Below, in pieces: positions 1 to 8,221 of a stretch of DNA of 48,098 nucleotides. The DNA is taken from the NCBI RefSeq assembly GCF_016429285.1, contig NZ_JAELUI010000026.1, positions 1-48,098 of the forward strand, read 5' to 3'. Both the position numbers and the translations under genes were made by a program. The notes under the pieces are model-generated. The model did not search any database. It was given only the letters and a program-made list of their open reading frames with translations, and was not told the origin of the DNA. The first letter of the stretch is position 1, and each line of letters starts with the position of its first letter. The stretch is from Ralstonia sp. ASV6. Its GTDB lineage: Bacteria; Pseudomonadota; Gammaproteobacteria; Burkholderiales; Burkholderiaceae.

Positions 1-252
1 CACGCTTGGCACATAGAACAGCGCAGACAAGCCGGGCGTCTTGAGCCCCAGTTCAATCAGCCCGCCCATGGCATAGCAGAGCAGCCCGCACCAGATCCAT
101 CGTCGCATGTAGGCGAGCAACCAGTGCGCGTGCGCCTTGTTGAAACGCCACGCTGCGGAGCGTTCGAACAGGTTGCCGTGGCTGGCATCCTTGAACAGCC
201 AGCCGAAGAAGAAGTAGCGATACAGCAGGGTGCAAAAAGCCAGCTCTTGCAT
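1..252 (-). CDS. Membrane protein of unknown function, 3' end outside window
   Basis: The first 84 codons of a minus-strand gene, running off the left edge. It starts at ATG 252 behind a strong ribosome binding site (GGAGGTGAAGGAG, about 5 nt before the ATG). The N-terminus is rich in aromatic residues (YRYFFFGWLF), and a hydrophobic segment at about residues 52-70 (WIWCGLLCYAMGG) is probably membrane-spanning. I do not recognise the family. The reading frame is open throughout and the start signal is good, so the gene is probably real, but no function can be assigned. Confidence 0.6.
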   Translation of the reverse strand, partial: MQELAFCTLLYRYFFFGWLFKDASHGNLFERSAAWRFNKAHAHWLLAYMRRWIWCGLLCYAMGGLIELGLKTPGLSALFYVPSV

Positions 253-347
253 GATGACTCCTTCACCTCCTCCAACTGCACGGAACCGATTCAATCCAGC
301 GTATCAAGGAATCAGCGTATTTGAAGCCGATTCAACATCCTGCTCCA

Positions 348-1004
348 TTACGGTGCAGCAAGGCGCTGCCGTATCAACTGCTCGACTATCGGGCGCAGCG
401 CTTGCGCCACAACGCCATACCCCTTGGGCGTCAGGTGCTGGCCGTCGACCTGGTATTCCTCTAGCGGGGCAAGGTGGTTGAGTTCATCCACGGTCGGTAC
501 ACCTAGCGGCGCGACCGCCTGCTGCTTGGCAGCATTGCCGCTCACGATCACACCGATCTTGCGTGCATGCAGCCGTTGAACAACGGCAACGATGTTGTCT
601 TCCGTATTGCCGCGGCTGGCCAGCGGACGCCGCGCGTTGTAGCGCGTGTCATTGCCGCCCGGTTGAAAGATCACGATGTCGGTGCCCTCCGGCACGGCAG
701 CATCCACGCGTGACAGCGCTTCGGCCGTGGTCTGGCCGTTGGTGCCCGCGTTCCTGACTTCCACATCAAAGCCATCGCTGCGGAGCAATCTTTCCAGCTG
801 CGCCGGATACGCGTCGCCGCGCGGCAGGTTCTTGCCATACGTGTTGCTGCCGCCAAAGGCCACGATATGGATGACACGCCCCACCTGGGCGTCACACGGT
901 TTCGCATCCACCCCAGCCTGACAAGGAGAAGGCGTTGTCTGCGCCCAACCCTCGCTCGCACACAGCAGGGCCACCACCAGCATCCAGCCACGCATCAGGT
1001 TCAT
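348..1004 (-). CDS. Secreted SGNH/GDSL-type esterase (TesA-like)
   Basis: 218 residues starting at ATG 1004, preceded by GGAGGCGTG. An upstream extension of the frame has no such site. Residues 1-21 form a signal peptide (MLVVALLCASEGWAQ), so the enzyme should be periplasmic or secreted. SGNH blocks are visible: block I around Ser53 (AFGGSNTYG), block II around Gly87/Asn89 (NAGTNGQT), block III at GGND with Asn118, and block V DGQHLTPKGY with the Asp187/His190 dyad. The family cleaves carboxylic or thio-esters of lipids. Block I reads GGS where GDS is usual, so the Asp before the nucleophile is replaced by Gly; the catalytic Ser, Asn, Asp and His are all kept. The substrate cannot be inferred. 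Confidence 0.8.
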   Translation of the reverse strand: MNLMRGWMLVVALLCASEGWAQTTPSPCQAGVDAKPCDAQVGRVIHIVAFGGSNTYGKNLPRGDAYPAQLERLLRSDGFDVEVRNAGTNGQTTAEALSRVDAAVPEGTDIVIFQPGGNDTRYNARRPLASRGNTEDNIVAVVQRLHARKIGVIVSGNAAKQQAVAPLGVPTVDELNHLAPLEEYQVDGQHLTPKGYGVVAQALRPIVEQLIRQRLAAP

Positions 1005-1345
1005 CACGCCTCCAGCCTCTACGTATGCCACCACGATCTGCGGAGCATACGGATCGTATACCCGGCGTCGACCAGATTGCCTGCTTCGAAATGACGAAGT
1101 GCCGGCTCGCAACACGGCGGTGCGAACGCTCTCCATGCCGCTTCCCCGCCACTTCGCACGGTTTTTGTATGCGTTTGTATCTGTCACCCACCTCGATACG
1201 CGCCCTGACAGAAAGGGGGCCCGGGCGCTACGTGCGTGATACGTCCGCCGTCTTAAATGCGTCTCGTGGCCCGGCGCCGAACGCAAGCAAAGCGATCTCC
1301 GGCCGCGCAATCCCAACGCAAACCCTCTCTCCAAGGAACACGATC
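1005..1345. promoter_or_regulatory. Divergent control region between SGNH hydrolase and ohr
   Basis: 341 bp without a convincing gene; it must hold the promoters of both divergent genes. Short inverted repeats occur next to the hydrolase start (CGTATGC near 1022 with GCATACG near 1047). No OhrR gene lies in the window, and I could not identify an OhrR operator by eye. Confidence 0.4.
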
Positions 1346-1762
1346 ATGACCCGCATCGAGAACGTGCTGTACACCGCCAACGTCCACGTCACGGGTGGCC
1401 GCGACGGCCAAGCCCAGAGCAATGACGACCGCCTGAACCTGAAGCTCTCGCCCCCGGGCAGCAGCGGCCGCGGCACAAACCCCGAGCAGTTGTTTGCCGC
1501 AGGGTGGTCAGCCTGCTTCATCGGCGCGATGGGCCGTGCTGCCAGCCAGATGAAGATCAGGCTGCCGGCAGACCTGGCCCTGGATACCGAAGTGGACCTG
1601 GGCACCACCGACGATGCGTACTTCTTGCAGGCCCGCCTGAACGTCAGCCTGCCGGGTCTGGACCGCGAGGTCGCGCAAGCCGTGGTGGAAGCTGCCCACC
1701 AGCTCTGCCCGTACTCGAAGGCCACGCGCGGCAACATCCATGTCGAACTGAATCTGGTCTGA
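1346..1762 (+). CDS. ohr: Organic hydroperoxide resistance protein (Ohr/OsmC family)
   Basis: 138 residues from ATG 1346, with an AAGGA box about 10 nt upstream. Ohr reduces organic hydroperoxides with a thiol pair. The Ohr signature is visible: the N-terminal VLYTANVHVTGGRDG, the catalytic Cys57 in GWSACFIGAM, the resolving Cys121 in HQLCPYSKATRGN, and Arg19 and Glu47 that gate the active site. Length matches the Ohr subfamily (about 140) and the TGGRDG motif separates it from OsmC. The protein is cytoplasmic, with no signal peptide. It is probably monocistronic: the next gene starts 68 bp later, after a small GC-rich inverted repeat (1774-1798, GCCAGCC/GGCTGGC). Confidence 0.93.
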   Translation: MTRIENVLYTANVHVTGGRDGQAQSNDDRLNLKLSPPGSSGRGTNPEQLFAAGWSACFIGAMGRAASQMKIRLPADLALDTEVDLGTTDDAYFLQARLNVSLPGLDREVAQAVVEAAHQLCPYSKATRGNIHVELNLV

Positions 1763-1830
1763 CGCCATTCACAGCCAGCCTGGTGTGATTGGGCTGGCGA
1801 CCACCCTCAACTTTCTACAGGCTAGAGATC

Positions 1831-2397
1831 ATGCGCATCGACTTACGCGCCGCCCTGGTGGCGATTGCCATTGGTGCGGCCTACTTTGCCACCACCGGCG
1901 CACGCGCCTACAGCCCATTCAGCGCACCGGCGGCCAGCGGCAGTGCTGCCCCAGAGTTCACCGGCATCGACCAATGGCTGAATTCCCCACCGCTCACCAT
2001 GAGCAGCCTGCGCGGCAAGGTGGTGCTGGTCGATTTCTGGACGTACTCGTGCATCAACTGCATCAACACGCTGCCGTACGTGAAGCAGTTGCACGAGAAG
2101 TACAAGGATCAAGGGCTCGTTGTGGTGGGCGTACATACACCCGAGTACCCGTTCGAGAAGTCGACTGCGAATGTGCAGGCCGCGCTCAAGCGCTTCGACA
2201 TCCGCTATCCGGTGGCGCAGGACAACAGCTATGCCATGTGGACGGCCTTCCACAACCAGTACTGGCCCGCCCAGTACCTGATCGACGCCGATGGCCGCAT
2301 CGTCTATCAGCACTTTGGCGAAGGGCACTATGCAGAAACGGAAGCCGCCATCCAGAAGCTGCTGGCAGAACGCAAGCCGGCACAACCCACGCGTTGA
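1831..2397 (+). CDS. Periplasmic thioredoxin-like protein (DipZ/TlpA type)
   Basis: 188 residues from ATG 1831. Residues 1-26 are a signal peptide or N-terminal anchor ending ATTGARA. The rest is a thioredoxin fold with active site FWTYSCINCINT, Cys74 and Cys77 forming the CXXC pair. The WTYxCINCxNxLPY pattern is typical of the thioredoxin-like domain of DipZ/CcdA-associated proteins. The C-terminal part holds the cis-Pro region (WPAQYLIDADGRIVYQHFGEG). A thiol-disulfide exchange role in the periplasm is inferred from the family; no CcdA or DsbD partner is present here. The start has only a weak ribosome binding site (GAGAT). Confidence 0.82.
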   Translation: MRIDLRAALVAIAIGAAYFATTGARAYSPFSAPAASGSAAPEFTGIDQWLNSPPLTMSSLRGKVVLVDFWTYSCINCINTLPYVKQLHEKYKDQGLVVVGVHTPEYPFEKSTANVQAALKRFDIRYPVAQDNSYAMWTAFHNQYWPAQYLIDADGRIVYQHFGEGHYAETEAAIQKLLAERKPAQPTR

Positions 2398-2402
2398 CGC
2401 CA

Positions 2403-2792
2403 TCACCCCAAGGGGGATGACGCCTTGGGGTGTGGCGGAACGCGCCACCACGTGAGCACCACTGCCAGCAGAAACACGGCATAGCTCACGGCAAACACCC
2501 ACAGCGGCAAGTCGTAGTAGAGCAGCGCGCTCACCCAGCGCTGGATGAAGCCGCTTGAACCGGCCGAACCGGTGCGCAGCCAATCCTCCAGCACCGTGAG
2601 CGGACACGGCACATCAAGCACCGCCAGCCCGGCAACGATGCTGATGGCCGCGAGATGGACAAAGCGGAAAACGCGATGGCGCGCCCAACTGCGCCTGAGC
2701 GCGGCGCCTACCCAAACTGCGACCAGCCCGCCCACGATGAACAGGACGAGCACCGCATGCAGCACGAGCACGGCATCGGCCAAAGCAGCCAT
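2403..2792 (-). CDS. DUF2784 family inner-membrane protein
   Basis: 129 residues with about four hydrophobic helices (near residues 5-30, 45-60, 88-95 and 98-118). It matches the DUF2784 pattern from memory: an N-terminal ADAVLVLHAVLVLFIVGG helix, a central HLAAISIVAG...CPLTVLEDWLR block, and a FIQRW...YYDLPLWVF block near the end. The function of this family is unknown. It follows cheY on the same strand after a 74-bp gap, so read-through is possible, but there is no sign that it belongs to the signalling operon. Confidence 0.75.
   Translation of the reverse strand: MAALADAVLVLHAVLVLFIVGGLVAVWVGAALRRSWARHRVFRFVHLAAISIVAGLAVLDVPCPLTVLEDWLRTGSAGSSGFIQRWVSALLYYDLPLWVFAVSYAVFLLAVVLTWWRVPPHPKASSPLG
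2404..2432. terminator. Inverted repeat between converging genes, possible terminator
   Basis: A perfect 10-bp inverted repeat, CACCCCAAGG (2404-2413) and CCTTGGGGTG (2423-2432), 9-nt loop. It lies just after the thioredoxin-like gene and overlaps the last codons of the convergent DUF2784 gene. No T-run follows on either strand, so intrinsic termination is uncertain. Confidence 0.4.
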
Positions 2793-2866
2793 GGCGTCTG
2801 GGTACGCTCGATATTCGAAGATGCCTAGTTTCGCCCCAAAACCAGTATGGCGCTAAGGTGCGGGGC

Positions 2867-3232
2867 TCAACTCGCCAGCTTCTTGAACGTCTCCAGCACA
2901 GCCTCCCCCTTGAAGGGTTTGACGATCCAGCCCTTCACACCAGCCGCCTTGCCGCGGTCCTTCATGGCCGGGCTGCTTTCCGTGGTGAGCATGATGACGT
3001 TGACTGTCTTGTTGCCCAGCTCGCTGCGCACCTTCTCAACCATCGTCAGGCCGTCCATGTTGGGCATGTTCACGTCGCTGATGACCAGTTTGAGGCCCGG
3101 GTTGGCCTTGATCTTTGCCAGGCCGTCCTTGCCATCCACGGCGGTATCCACCGCCAGGCCGTTCTTCTTCAGGAAGCCGGCCACCTCGTCGCGTACCGTG
3201 CTCGAATCGTCGACCACCAGAATCTTGCTCAT
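2867..3232 (-). CDS. CheY-like single-domain response regulator
   Basis: 121 residues, a stand-alone receiver domain, starting at ATG 3232 after an AGAGGAAAA purine stretch. All receiver residues are present: acidic pair Asp8/Asp9 (VVDDSST), phospho-acceptor Asp53 (ISDVNMPNMDG), Thr83/Thr84 and Lys105 (VKPFKG). It is the last gene of a four-gene chemosensory-like set, 26 bp behind the CheX-like gene. The kinase upstream is its probable phosphodonor and the CheX-like protein its possible phosphatase. Whether it acts on flagellar motors, pili or another output cannot be told from the sequence. Confidence 0.9.
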   Translation of the reverse strand: MSKILVVDDSSTVRDEVAGFLKKNGLAVDTAVDGKDGLAKIKANPGLKLVISDVNMPNMDGLTMVEKVRSELGNKTVNVIMLTTESSPAMKDRGKAAGVKGWIVKPFKGEAVLETFKKLAS

Positions 3233-3258
3233 GGGTTTTTCCTCTTTCTCAATCTGAA

Positions 3259-3792
3259 TCAAAACAATTCCAGTTCACCGCTGGACTCGACTTCGTCACG
3301 CACGTCGGCCACGAAGTTCAGCGGTGCATGGGTGCACACACACACCGTGGCGGCCGCCCGCACGGCGTCATTGATCGTGACCGTATAGGCGGCCATGTAC
3401 CCCGGCTTGAGCGCATCCAGGTACGGCAGGCAGCGCGCGCTCACCATATAGGGCGTCGACATGCCCAGGTCCGGAAACACTTGCAGCAGTTCCTGATTCA
3501 CCGCCCCGCAGCACAGGTTGCCGATCTCCAGCAGCGCTTCCTCAAACGAACGGCCCGCGCCTTCTCCGGTGAAGTACGCACGCGTCGCCTCGTCTTCATC
3601 AAAGCGCAGCACCAGCAACAGACGGAATGCGATGGACGAGATGGTCAGGATCATGGCCTGCTCACCGCCAACGGCATCGCCCTGCGCTGCGGTGGCCACA
3701 TCGCAGGTATCTTCCGCATGCAGTGCGAGCCTGGAGCGCGCGGCCTTGCGGAAGATGCGGTCGAAGCTGTCTTGCGCGTTACTGCTGATCAC
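3259..3792 (-). CDS. CheC/CheX-like protein, putative CheY-P phosphatase
   Basis: 177 residues starting at ATG 3792, 11 bp behind the MCP-like gene. It shows the CheC/CheX/FliY active-site pattern [D/S/E]-x3-E-x2-N followed by a distal Pro: Glu85, Glu89, Asn92 and Pro114 in EALLEIGNLCCG...STP. In the family, the Glu and Asn promote hydrolysis of phospho-Asp on CheY. Only one such motif is visible, as in CheX; CheC has two. Spacing to the Pro is about 21 residues, close to the family value. The first acidic position is Glu where Asp or Ser is usual. Phosphatase activity is inferred from these residues and from the adjacent cheY. Confidence 0.72.
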   Translation of the reverse strand: MISSNAQDSFDRIFRKAARSRLALHAEDTCDVATAAQGDAVGGEQAMILTISSIAFRLLLVLRFDEDEATRAYFTGEGAGRSFEEALLEIGNLCCGAVNQELLQVFPDLGMSTPYMVSARCLPYLDALKPGYMAAYTVTINDAVRAAATVCVCTHAPLNFVADVRDEVESSGELELF

Positions 3793-3803
3793 GTCGTATC
3801 TGC

Positions 3804-4520
3804 CTAGTGAAGCTGGGTTTGAAACTGGTTGGCCAGCGCCTCAACGCTCGACAACGACGCCGTGATCATCTTCCCGCCTGCCTGAATGTCCTGGAACGTG
3901 GCGGTGGTGGTCAGATCATTGAGGTGCAGGCTGTTGCGATAGCTCTTGGACAACTCTTCCGACCGCGCTGCAAGCGAACGCACCTCGCTGGCGACCACGG
4001 CAAAGCCACGCCCCGCGGTACCTGCACGCGCTGCCTCAATGGATGCATTGAGCGAAACGATCACCACATGGCGCACGATCGACTGCAACTCCTGGTTCTT
4101 GGCGTGCATGTCGTGGTTCTGTTCCATGAGCGAGATCATCTGCTCGTGCCAGCGCTCAAAAGTCAGTGCCAGGCCACGCAGGCGTGCAGCCTCGTCAGTA
4201 ATCTGCCGGGCGCGGCTGGCCCATTGTTCCTTGGCCTCCGCAGCCGACTGCAGCTCGGTGCGCAACTGCTCGACAAGTTCTGCCTGGTCGGATGCAGCGC
4301 TCTGCATCTGCGCGACGGTGGCTTCCAGCCTCTGCACATCACGCGTGCCGGCCTCCACTTGCCCGGCTTGTTTCGCCAAGTCACTCGACAGTGCGGCGAT
4401 GCGGTGTTCGGCGTCCCCCAGCATGCGGGCAACCGCGTTCACGCGGCGCTGCTGCGCCAGCCATACCATCACACCCAGCACCAAGCCGCCGGCCAGCGCG
4501 GCCAGAACAATCGATCCCAT
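3804..4520 (-). CDS. MCP-type signalling protein without a sensor domain
   Basis: 238 residues from ATG 4520 (a GTG at 4523 in the same frame is an alternative). The stop of the upstream kinase overlaps the start as TGATG, implying translational coupling. One N-terminal membrane helix (residues 4-22) is followed by a long coiled coil (about 30-130) and an MCP signalling region: [31 protein letters not shown]. There is no periplasmic sensor domain and no HAMP, and the hairpin is short, so it looks more like a scaffold or relay than a complete chemoreceptor. Its partner is probably the receptor-kinase encoded just upstream, which has its own sensor and HAMP. Confidence 0.8.
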   Translation of the reverse strand: MGSIVLAALAGGLVLGVMVWLAQQRRVNAVARMLGDAEHRIAALSSDLAKQAGQVEAGTRDVQRLEATVAQMQSAASDQAELVEQLRTELQSAAEAKEQWASRARQITDEAARLRGLALTFERWHEQMISLMEQNHDMHAKNQELQSIVRHVVIVSLNASIEAARAGTAGRGFAVVASEVRSLAARSEELSKSYRNSLHLNDLTTTATFQDIQAGGKMITASLSSVEALANQFQTQLH

Positions 4521-6904
4521 CACGACGCTTCCTTGTCCATATCCAGATGCATATCCGGCTGGCCACCGAGTGCCGCATTCACGCTGTCCACCGCAAAGCG
4601 CTCGGGCAGGCAGACCACGGTCTGGAACTGGCGAAACGCGGCGCCCTTGTGGTCATCGGTAAAACGCAGCTCGATGCGCCCCTGCTCGCGCTTGAGGAAC
4701 TCCAGCACGGCATCCATGCCAACGCCCCGGCCAGACACTTCCGTCACGGTCTCGGCGGTTGAAAAACCCGGTCGGAAGATGAACTGCGCGATGTCCTCAT
4801 CGCTCGGGCGCTCTTGCGCGCCAATCCAGCCGCGCTCCACAGCGATGTTGCGGATACGGTCGAGCGCCAGGCCGCGTCCGTCATCGCACAGCGTGATCTG
4901 CAACATGCCTTGGTCGACACCAACCTCAAGGTCGATCGTGCCGGCAGCCGATTTGCCCTGCGCCGTGCGCACATCAGCTGTTTCGATGCCGTGGTCGATG
5001 GAGTTGCGCAGCAGATGCGTGAATACGTTCTGCAGGATGCCGCCGGCCTCCGTGCGCACGCGGTAGCCGTTGTCGTCGATGCGCACTGCGGCCGGCTCCT
5101 TGCCCAGCTCGCGCGCCAGCGACGGCAGCGATTGCAGCACGCCCGACAACATCTCATCCACCGTTTCGCTGCCCAGCAGGCGCAGCAGGTGATAAACGGA
5201 ATCGCGCATCGAGACCAGCTCGTACAGGCTGCCGGGGTTGGCCGACTCCAGCAGGCGCAGGCTTTCCTGAATACGCGCCATGGCGTCCGGCACCACCTGC
5301 ACCGCACTGCCCTGGGCTGCACCACCCTTGCGGCCCAGCTTGTTTTCGTTGATGCGCGCGTAGTTCTCGATGGCCTCGCGCACGCGGGTCAGCTCTTGCA
5401 TCAGCCAGTCCTGGTCCCACGTGTGCTCGCTGCCGGGCTCGCGCAGGGCATGGTAGGTCTGCTCGGTCTCATGCACCACGTTGGTCAAGTGCTGCAGGTT
5501 GTATGTACGCGCATTGCCTTTGATGGTGTGCATGTTGCGGAACAATGCCGCAATGGCCGCACTGTCGGCCTGCGAGTACTGGCGGATGATGCGTTCGTTC
5601 TCGTGCACGAAGCTGGTGGAGCTGTCGATGAAGTGCTGGAATTTCTCCTGGCTCACTGCCAGGATCTCGCCAATCATCTCCAGGTTGCGACGCTGCTCGC
5701 TGGCTTCAGCCGCCAGCTTGCGCAGCTCGGTCACATCACGCACACACAGCATCAGGCGCAGGATGGTGTCGCTCTCATCCGTAATGGCCGACCACGACAG
5801 GTCCAGCGTCTTCACGCGGCCATCCGGCATGCGCTTTTCCACTTCGCTCGCCAGCAAGTGCTGGTTGAAGGCGAAATTGATGACGTCCTGCCCCAGGCAT
5901 GCATCCACCGCTGCGTCCACCTGCGACAGCGCATCGGCGCCCAGGCTGGTATCGGCAAAGATCAGGTCCATCAGCTTGCGGCCTGCAATCTCCTGCGTCT
6001 CGAAAATCGACTCCAGGTAGATCGAGTACTCCTCGTGCACCACCCCGCCATCGACCACCGTCAGAATGCCCTGCTGCATATTCTGCAGCATCGCCTGAAT
6101 GTCGGCCGTCTTCTGTTTGAGTAGCGCCTGGTTCTCCTGGATTTTCTCGATCATCTGGTTGAACGCCACTACCGAATGACCGATCTCGTCCATGCGGCCG
6201 ACCGGCACGCGGCGCGTGAAATCCTGGCTGGTGGCGATTTCGCTCATTTCGCCCTGCATGCGCGTCAGCGGCCGGGTGATCTGGCGATACAACAGCATGC
6301 CGATGGCGGTCAGCAGCACGATGGCCACACCGCTCACCACACCAATGGTGGTGGCCGTGCTGGCGAGCTTGCCGTTGAGGCCGGCGATGGCGTCGTCCTT
6401 CTCGCGGTTCTTCTCAATGCGCAGCGTCTCAACAATCTTCTCCAGCACATCGCGATAGCTGGCCACATTGGCAAACAGGAAGGCCTGCGCAAGCTCGTTC
6501 TTGCCTTGCACCTTCATGTCGGTGGTCTGCTGGATGGCCTCAAAATAGCTGTCGACGGTTTCCTTGGCCTGCGTAACCAGCCCCTCCTGCGCGTGACTGT
6601 TGGCGCGCTTGGCCTGCACGTCCAGCGCGGCACGCAGCGCGGCTTCCTTGGTCTTCAGGTCTTCCTTGGCCTGGCTGACGATGTTGTCGTCGGGCGCATA
6701 CACCAACACCATTGTCGCCAGTTGCACATCCTTGACGAGCGACACCAGGTCGGCCGACGCCAGCGCGCTCGGCACTACGCCCTCTGTCACCTGCTTGACC
6801 TCGGACGCACTGCTGCGAGTCTGGTAGACCGCATAACCGCCAATGGCCGCCAAGGCGACAAACATCAGCACGATCAGCAAAGTAATACGATGACGAATAG
6901 TCAT
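4520..6904 (-). CDS. Receptor-fused CheA-like histidine kinase (4HB sensor, HAMP, Hpt, HATPase)
   Basis: 794 residues from ATG 6904. Order of domains: TM1 (8-27); a periplasmic helical segment of about 155 residues resembling a four-helix-bundle MCP sensor; TM2 (187-206); HAMP (207-258); a PAS-like region (about 275-395, ending [10 protein letters not shown]); a coiled coil; an Hpt/P1 domain with phospho-acceptor His459 ([11 protein letters not shown]); a helical linker; and a CheA-type ATPase with N-box [10 protein letters not shown] (Asn634), G1 CDDGRG, F-box IFRPGFST and G2 GRGVGM (725-730). The CheW-like P5 domain, the P2 domain and a DHp His are all absent. It should autophosphorylate on the Hpt domain as CheA does, yet it senses directly. 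First gene of the operon. Confidence 0.85.
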   Translation of the reverse strand: MTIRHRITLLIVLMFVALAAIGGYAVYQTRSSASEVKQVTEGVVPSALASADLVSLVKDVQLATMVLVYAPDDNIVSQAKEDLKTKEAALRAALDVQAKRANSHAQEGLVTQAKETVDSYFEAIQQTTDMKVQGKNELAQAFLFANVASYRDVLEKIVETLRIEKNREKDDAIAGLNGKLASTATTIGVVSGVAIVLLTAIGMLLYRQITRPLTRMQGEMSEIATSQDFTRRVPVGRMDEIGHSVVAFNQMIEKIQENQALLKQKTADIQAMLQNMQQGILTVVDGGVVHEEYSIYLESIFETQEIAGRKLMDLIFADTSLGADALSQVDAAVDACLGQDVINFAFNQHLLASEVEKRMPDGRVKTLDLSWSAITDESDTILRLMLCVRDVTELRKLAAEASEQRRNLEMIGEILAVSQEKFQHFIDSSTSFVHENERIIRQYSQADSAAIAALFRNMHTIKGNARTYNLQHLTNVVHETEQTYHALREPGSEHTWDQDWLMQELTRVREAIENYARINENKLGRKGGAAQGSAVQVVPDAMARIQESLRLLESANPGSLYELVSMRDSVYHLLRLLGSETVDEMLSGVLQSLPSLARELGKEPAAVRIDDNGYRVRTEAGGILQNVFTHLLRNSIDHGIETADVRTAQGKSAAGTIDLEVGVDQGMLQITLCDDGRGLALDRIRNIAVERGWIGAQERPSDEDIAQFIFRPGFSTAETVTEVSGRGVGMDAVLEFLKREQGRIELRFTDDHKGAAFRQFQTVVCLPERFAVDSVNAALGGQPDMHLDMDKEAS

Positions 6905-7150
6905 TTGAAATTCTCTCGGTCCAATCGCCACCCCCTTCAAAAGTGGGGGGCATCCTTATGCGTTACCGAACTTCGGAGGCGCAATTATTGGAGTCGAAAG
7001 ATGACCAATCGATGACTGCCACAGCAGAAATCAGGGCATTGCAACATCGCGCCGCTGCGTGCGAGCATCGGACTGCACACCCGTATCCCGCTTGGGTTCT
7101 GGCTGAAATGGCCGCGCACCCTACTCAAGTGGGGAATTAACGGAAAAGGC

Positions 7151-7177
7151 TCAAGTTCTGAGTAATCTCGCCGTTAA
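7151..7177 (+). promoter_or_regulatory. Sigma-28 (FliA)-like promoter
   Basis: TCAAGTTC (7151-7158), an 11-nt spacer, and GCCGTTAA (7170-7177). Against the FliA consensus TAAAGTTT-N11-GCCGATAA this matches 6 of 8 and 7 of 8 positions, with exact spacing. It points toward the DUF1801 gene at 7366, leaving a leader of about 180 nt. No similarly good copy was found facing the chemosensory-like operon. Confidence 0.6.
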
Positions 7178-7215
7178 ATGAACGCCGCTTTATTATCTTT
7201 TTATTTTCAGATTCA

Positions 7216-7247
7216 TTTTTCCAAAATCAACCCGGATTTCGGAAAAA
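7216..7247. repeat. Imperfect inverted repeat in AT-rich leader
   Basis: TTTTTCC-a-AAATC (7216-7228) pairs with GATTT-c-GGAAAAA (7235-7247) around a 6-nt loop, with one internal mismatch. T-runs precede and A-runs follow, the reverse of an intrinsic terminator, so an operator or a leader-RNA structure is more likely. Confidence 0.4.
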
Positions 7248-7365
7248 AGGCGTTTCTAAGCTTTCCACTGAATATCTGCGGCCATACCCGCACAGCGTTG
7301 CCGATTGGCGACCGCCCCGCGTTCCTGCCAGAATGATCTGCTGATCCCACCAGGAGGCAGACCCC

Positions 7366-7761
7366 ATGAAGAAAAGCGCACCGGAGAACGCGGCACCTGC
7401 ATCTGAACTGATCGACGCGAAGATCGCTGAGCTGGATGATTGGCGCGGCGAGATGCTCGCCAAGCTGCGCGCGCTGATCCTGGCCGCCGACCCTGAGGTG
7501 GTTGAAGAATGGAAGTGGAGCGTGCCTGTCTGGTCGCACGACGGCATCCTCTGCACTGGCGAGACCTACAAGCAGACGGTAAAGATGACGTTTGCCAGGG
7601 GCGCTGCCGTACCGGACCCTGCAGGCCTCTTCAACTCAAGCCTGGATGGCAACACCCGGCGCGCGATTGATTTTCGCGAAGGCGACAAAGTAAACGAGAA
7701 AGCGCTGAAGGCACTCATCCAGGCCGCTGCTGCGCTGAACACGTCCACCGCACGGCGCTGA
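7366..7761 (+). CDS. DUF1801 domain protein
   Basis: 131 residues from ATG 7366, behind a good AGGAGG box. It matches the DUF1801 (YdhG/YjbR-like) pattern from memory: an N-terminal helical part (WRGEMLAKLRALILAADPEVVEEWKW), then VPVWSHDGILCTGETYKQTVKMTFARGAA and a C-terminal FREGDKVNEKALKALIQAA. Members are small cytoplasmic proteins of unknown biochemical role. It is the first gene after a sigma-28-like promoter and is followed after 87 bp by the DUF2322 gene, so the two may be co-transcribed. Confidence 0.8.
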   Translation: MKKSAPENAAPASELIDAKIAELDDWRGEMLAKLRALILAADPEVVEEWKWSVPVWSHDGILCTGETYKQTVKMTFARGAAVPDPAGLFNSSLDGNTRRAIDFREGDKVNEKALKALIQAAAALNTSTARR

Positions 7762-7848
7762 GGTTCGAGGTTCACGTTGGCTGTGCCAGAGCAGCTAACA
7801 TACGGCCCATCCAGGGCCGAACCCTGGCCAACCAACGGAGCATTCCCA

Positions 7849-8181
7849 GTGATTCAGCCGAGCAACGTATTCAAGGACAACCTCACCCAACTGCCCGCCA
7901 TTGACGGCATCGAGCGCATCGACCTAATCGATGGCAAGGGCGCCGTGGTGGCCGACATCGAGAACAAGCCCGGCAAGCAAGGCTCGCTGGCGGTGTATCA
8001 CTATCTGCAGCAGGCCTTCGGCCAGCTCGACGCCAAGGCTGCCGAGCATGGCCTGGCCGTGTTTGCCGAGCACACGGTGGATGCACGCAACCGCCCGGGT
8101 GCCCACCCGAATGTTGATCGCCTGCTCGCCATCGCCGCCGGCGGTGAGGCGCTGCAGATCAACATCATCGCCCGCGCCTGA
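7849..8181 (+). CDS. DUF2322 family protein
   Basis: 110 residues. I chose the GTG at 7849 because GGAG sits 8 nt upstream and the protein then begins MIQPSNVFKDNLTQLPAIDGIERIDL, as family members do; an upstream in-frame start at 7777 lacks support. The conserved core (IENKPGKQGSLAVYHYLQQAFG, then GLAVFAEHTVDARNRPGAHPNVDRLL) fits DUF2322 as I remember it. No function is known. It converges on the regulator gene ending at 8204. Confidence 0.75.
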   Translation: MIQPSNVFKDNLTQLPAIDGIERIDLIDGKGAVVADIENKPGKQGSLAVYHYLQQAFGQLDAKAAEHGLAVFAEHTVDARNRPGAHPNVDRLLAIAAGGEALQINIIARA

Positions 8182-8189
8182 CGGCTTCT

Positions 8190-8221
8190 CTCGCGCTGCG
8201 TGCTCAGGCTTGCAGCGCGAG
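8190..8221. terminator. Hairpin between converging genes, possible bidirectional terminator
   Basis: A 10-bp perfect stem, CTCGCGCTGC (8190-8199) with GCAGCGCGAG (8212-8221), 12-nt loop. It sits between the DUF2322 stop and the 3' end of the convergent regulator, which it overlaps. No T-run is present. Confidence 0.45.

Larger units (their letters stand above)
6905..7365. promoter_or_regulatory. Control region between chemosensory-like operon and DUF1801 gene
   Basis: 461 bp without a convincing gene; a 65-codon frame at 6943-7140 has no ribosome binding site and low-complexity content. It holds the minus-strand operon promoter (not recognised by eye), a G/C-tract hairpin in the kinase leader (about 6928-6951), the sigma-28-like promoter at 7151-7177 and an imperfect inverted repeat at 7216-7247. 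The stretch 7170-7260 is clearly AT-richer than its surroundings. Confidence 0.5.

Noticed and set aside
1774-1798. GCCAGCC/GGCTGGC inverted repeat after ohr as a terminator
   Set aside because: Only 7 bp, an 11-nt loop and no T-run; too weak to list as a terminator.
6943-7140. 65-codon plus-strand frame before the sigma-28-like promoter
   Set aside because: No ribosome binding site and unconvincing composition; it ends just before the promoter element.
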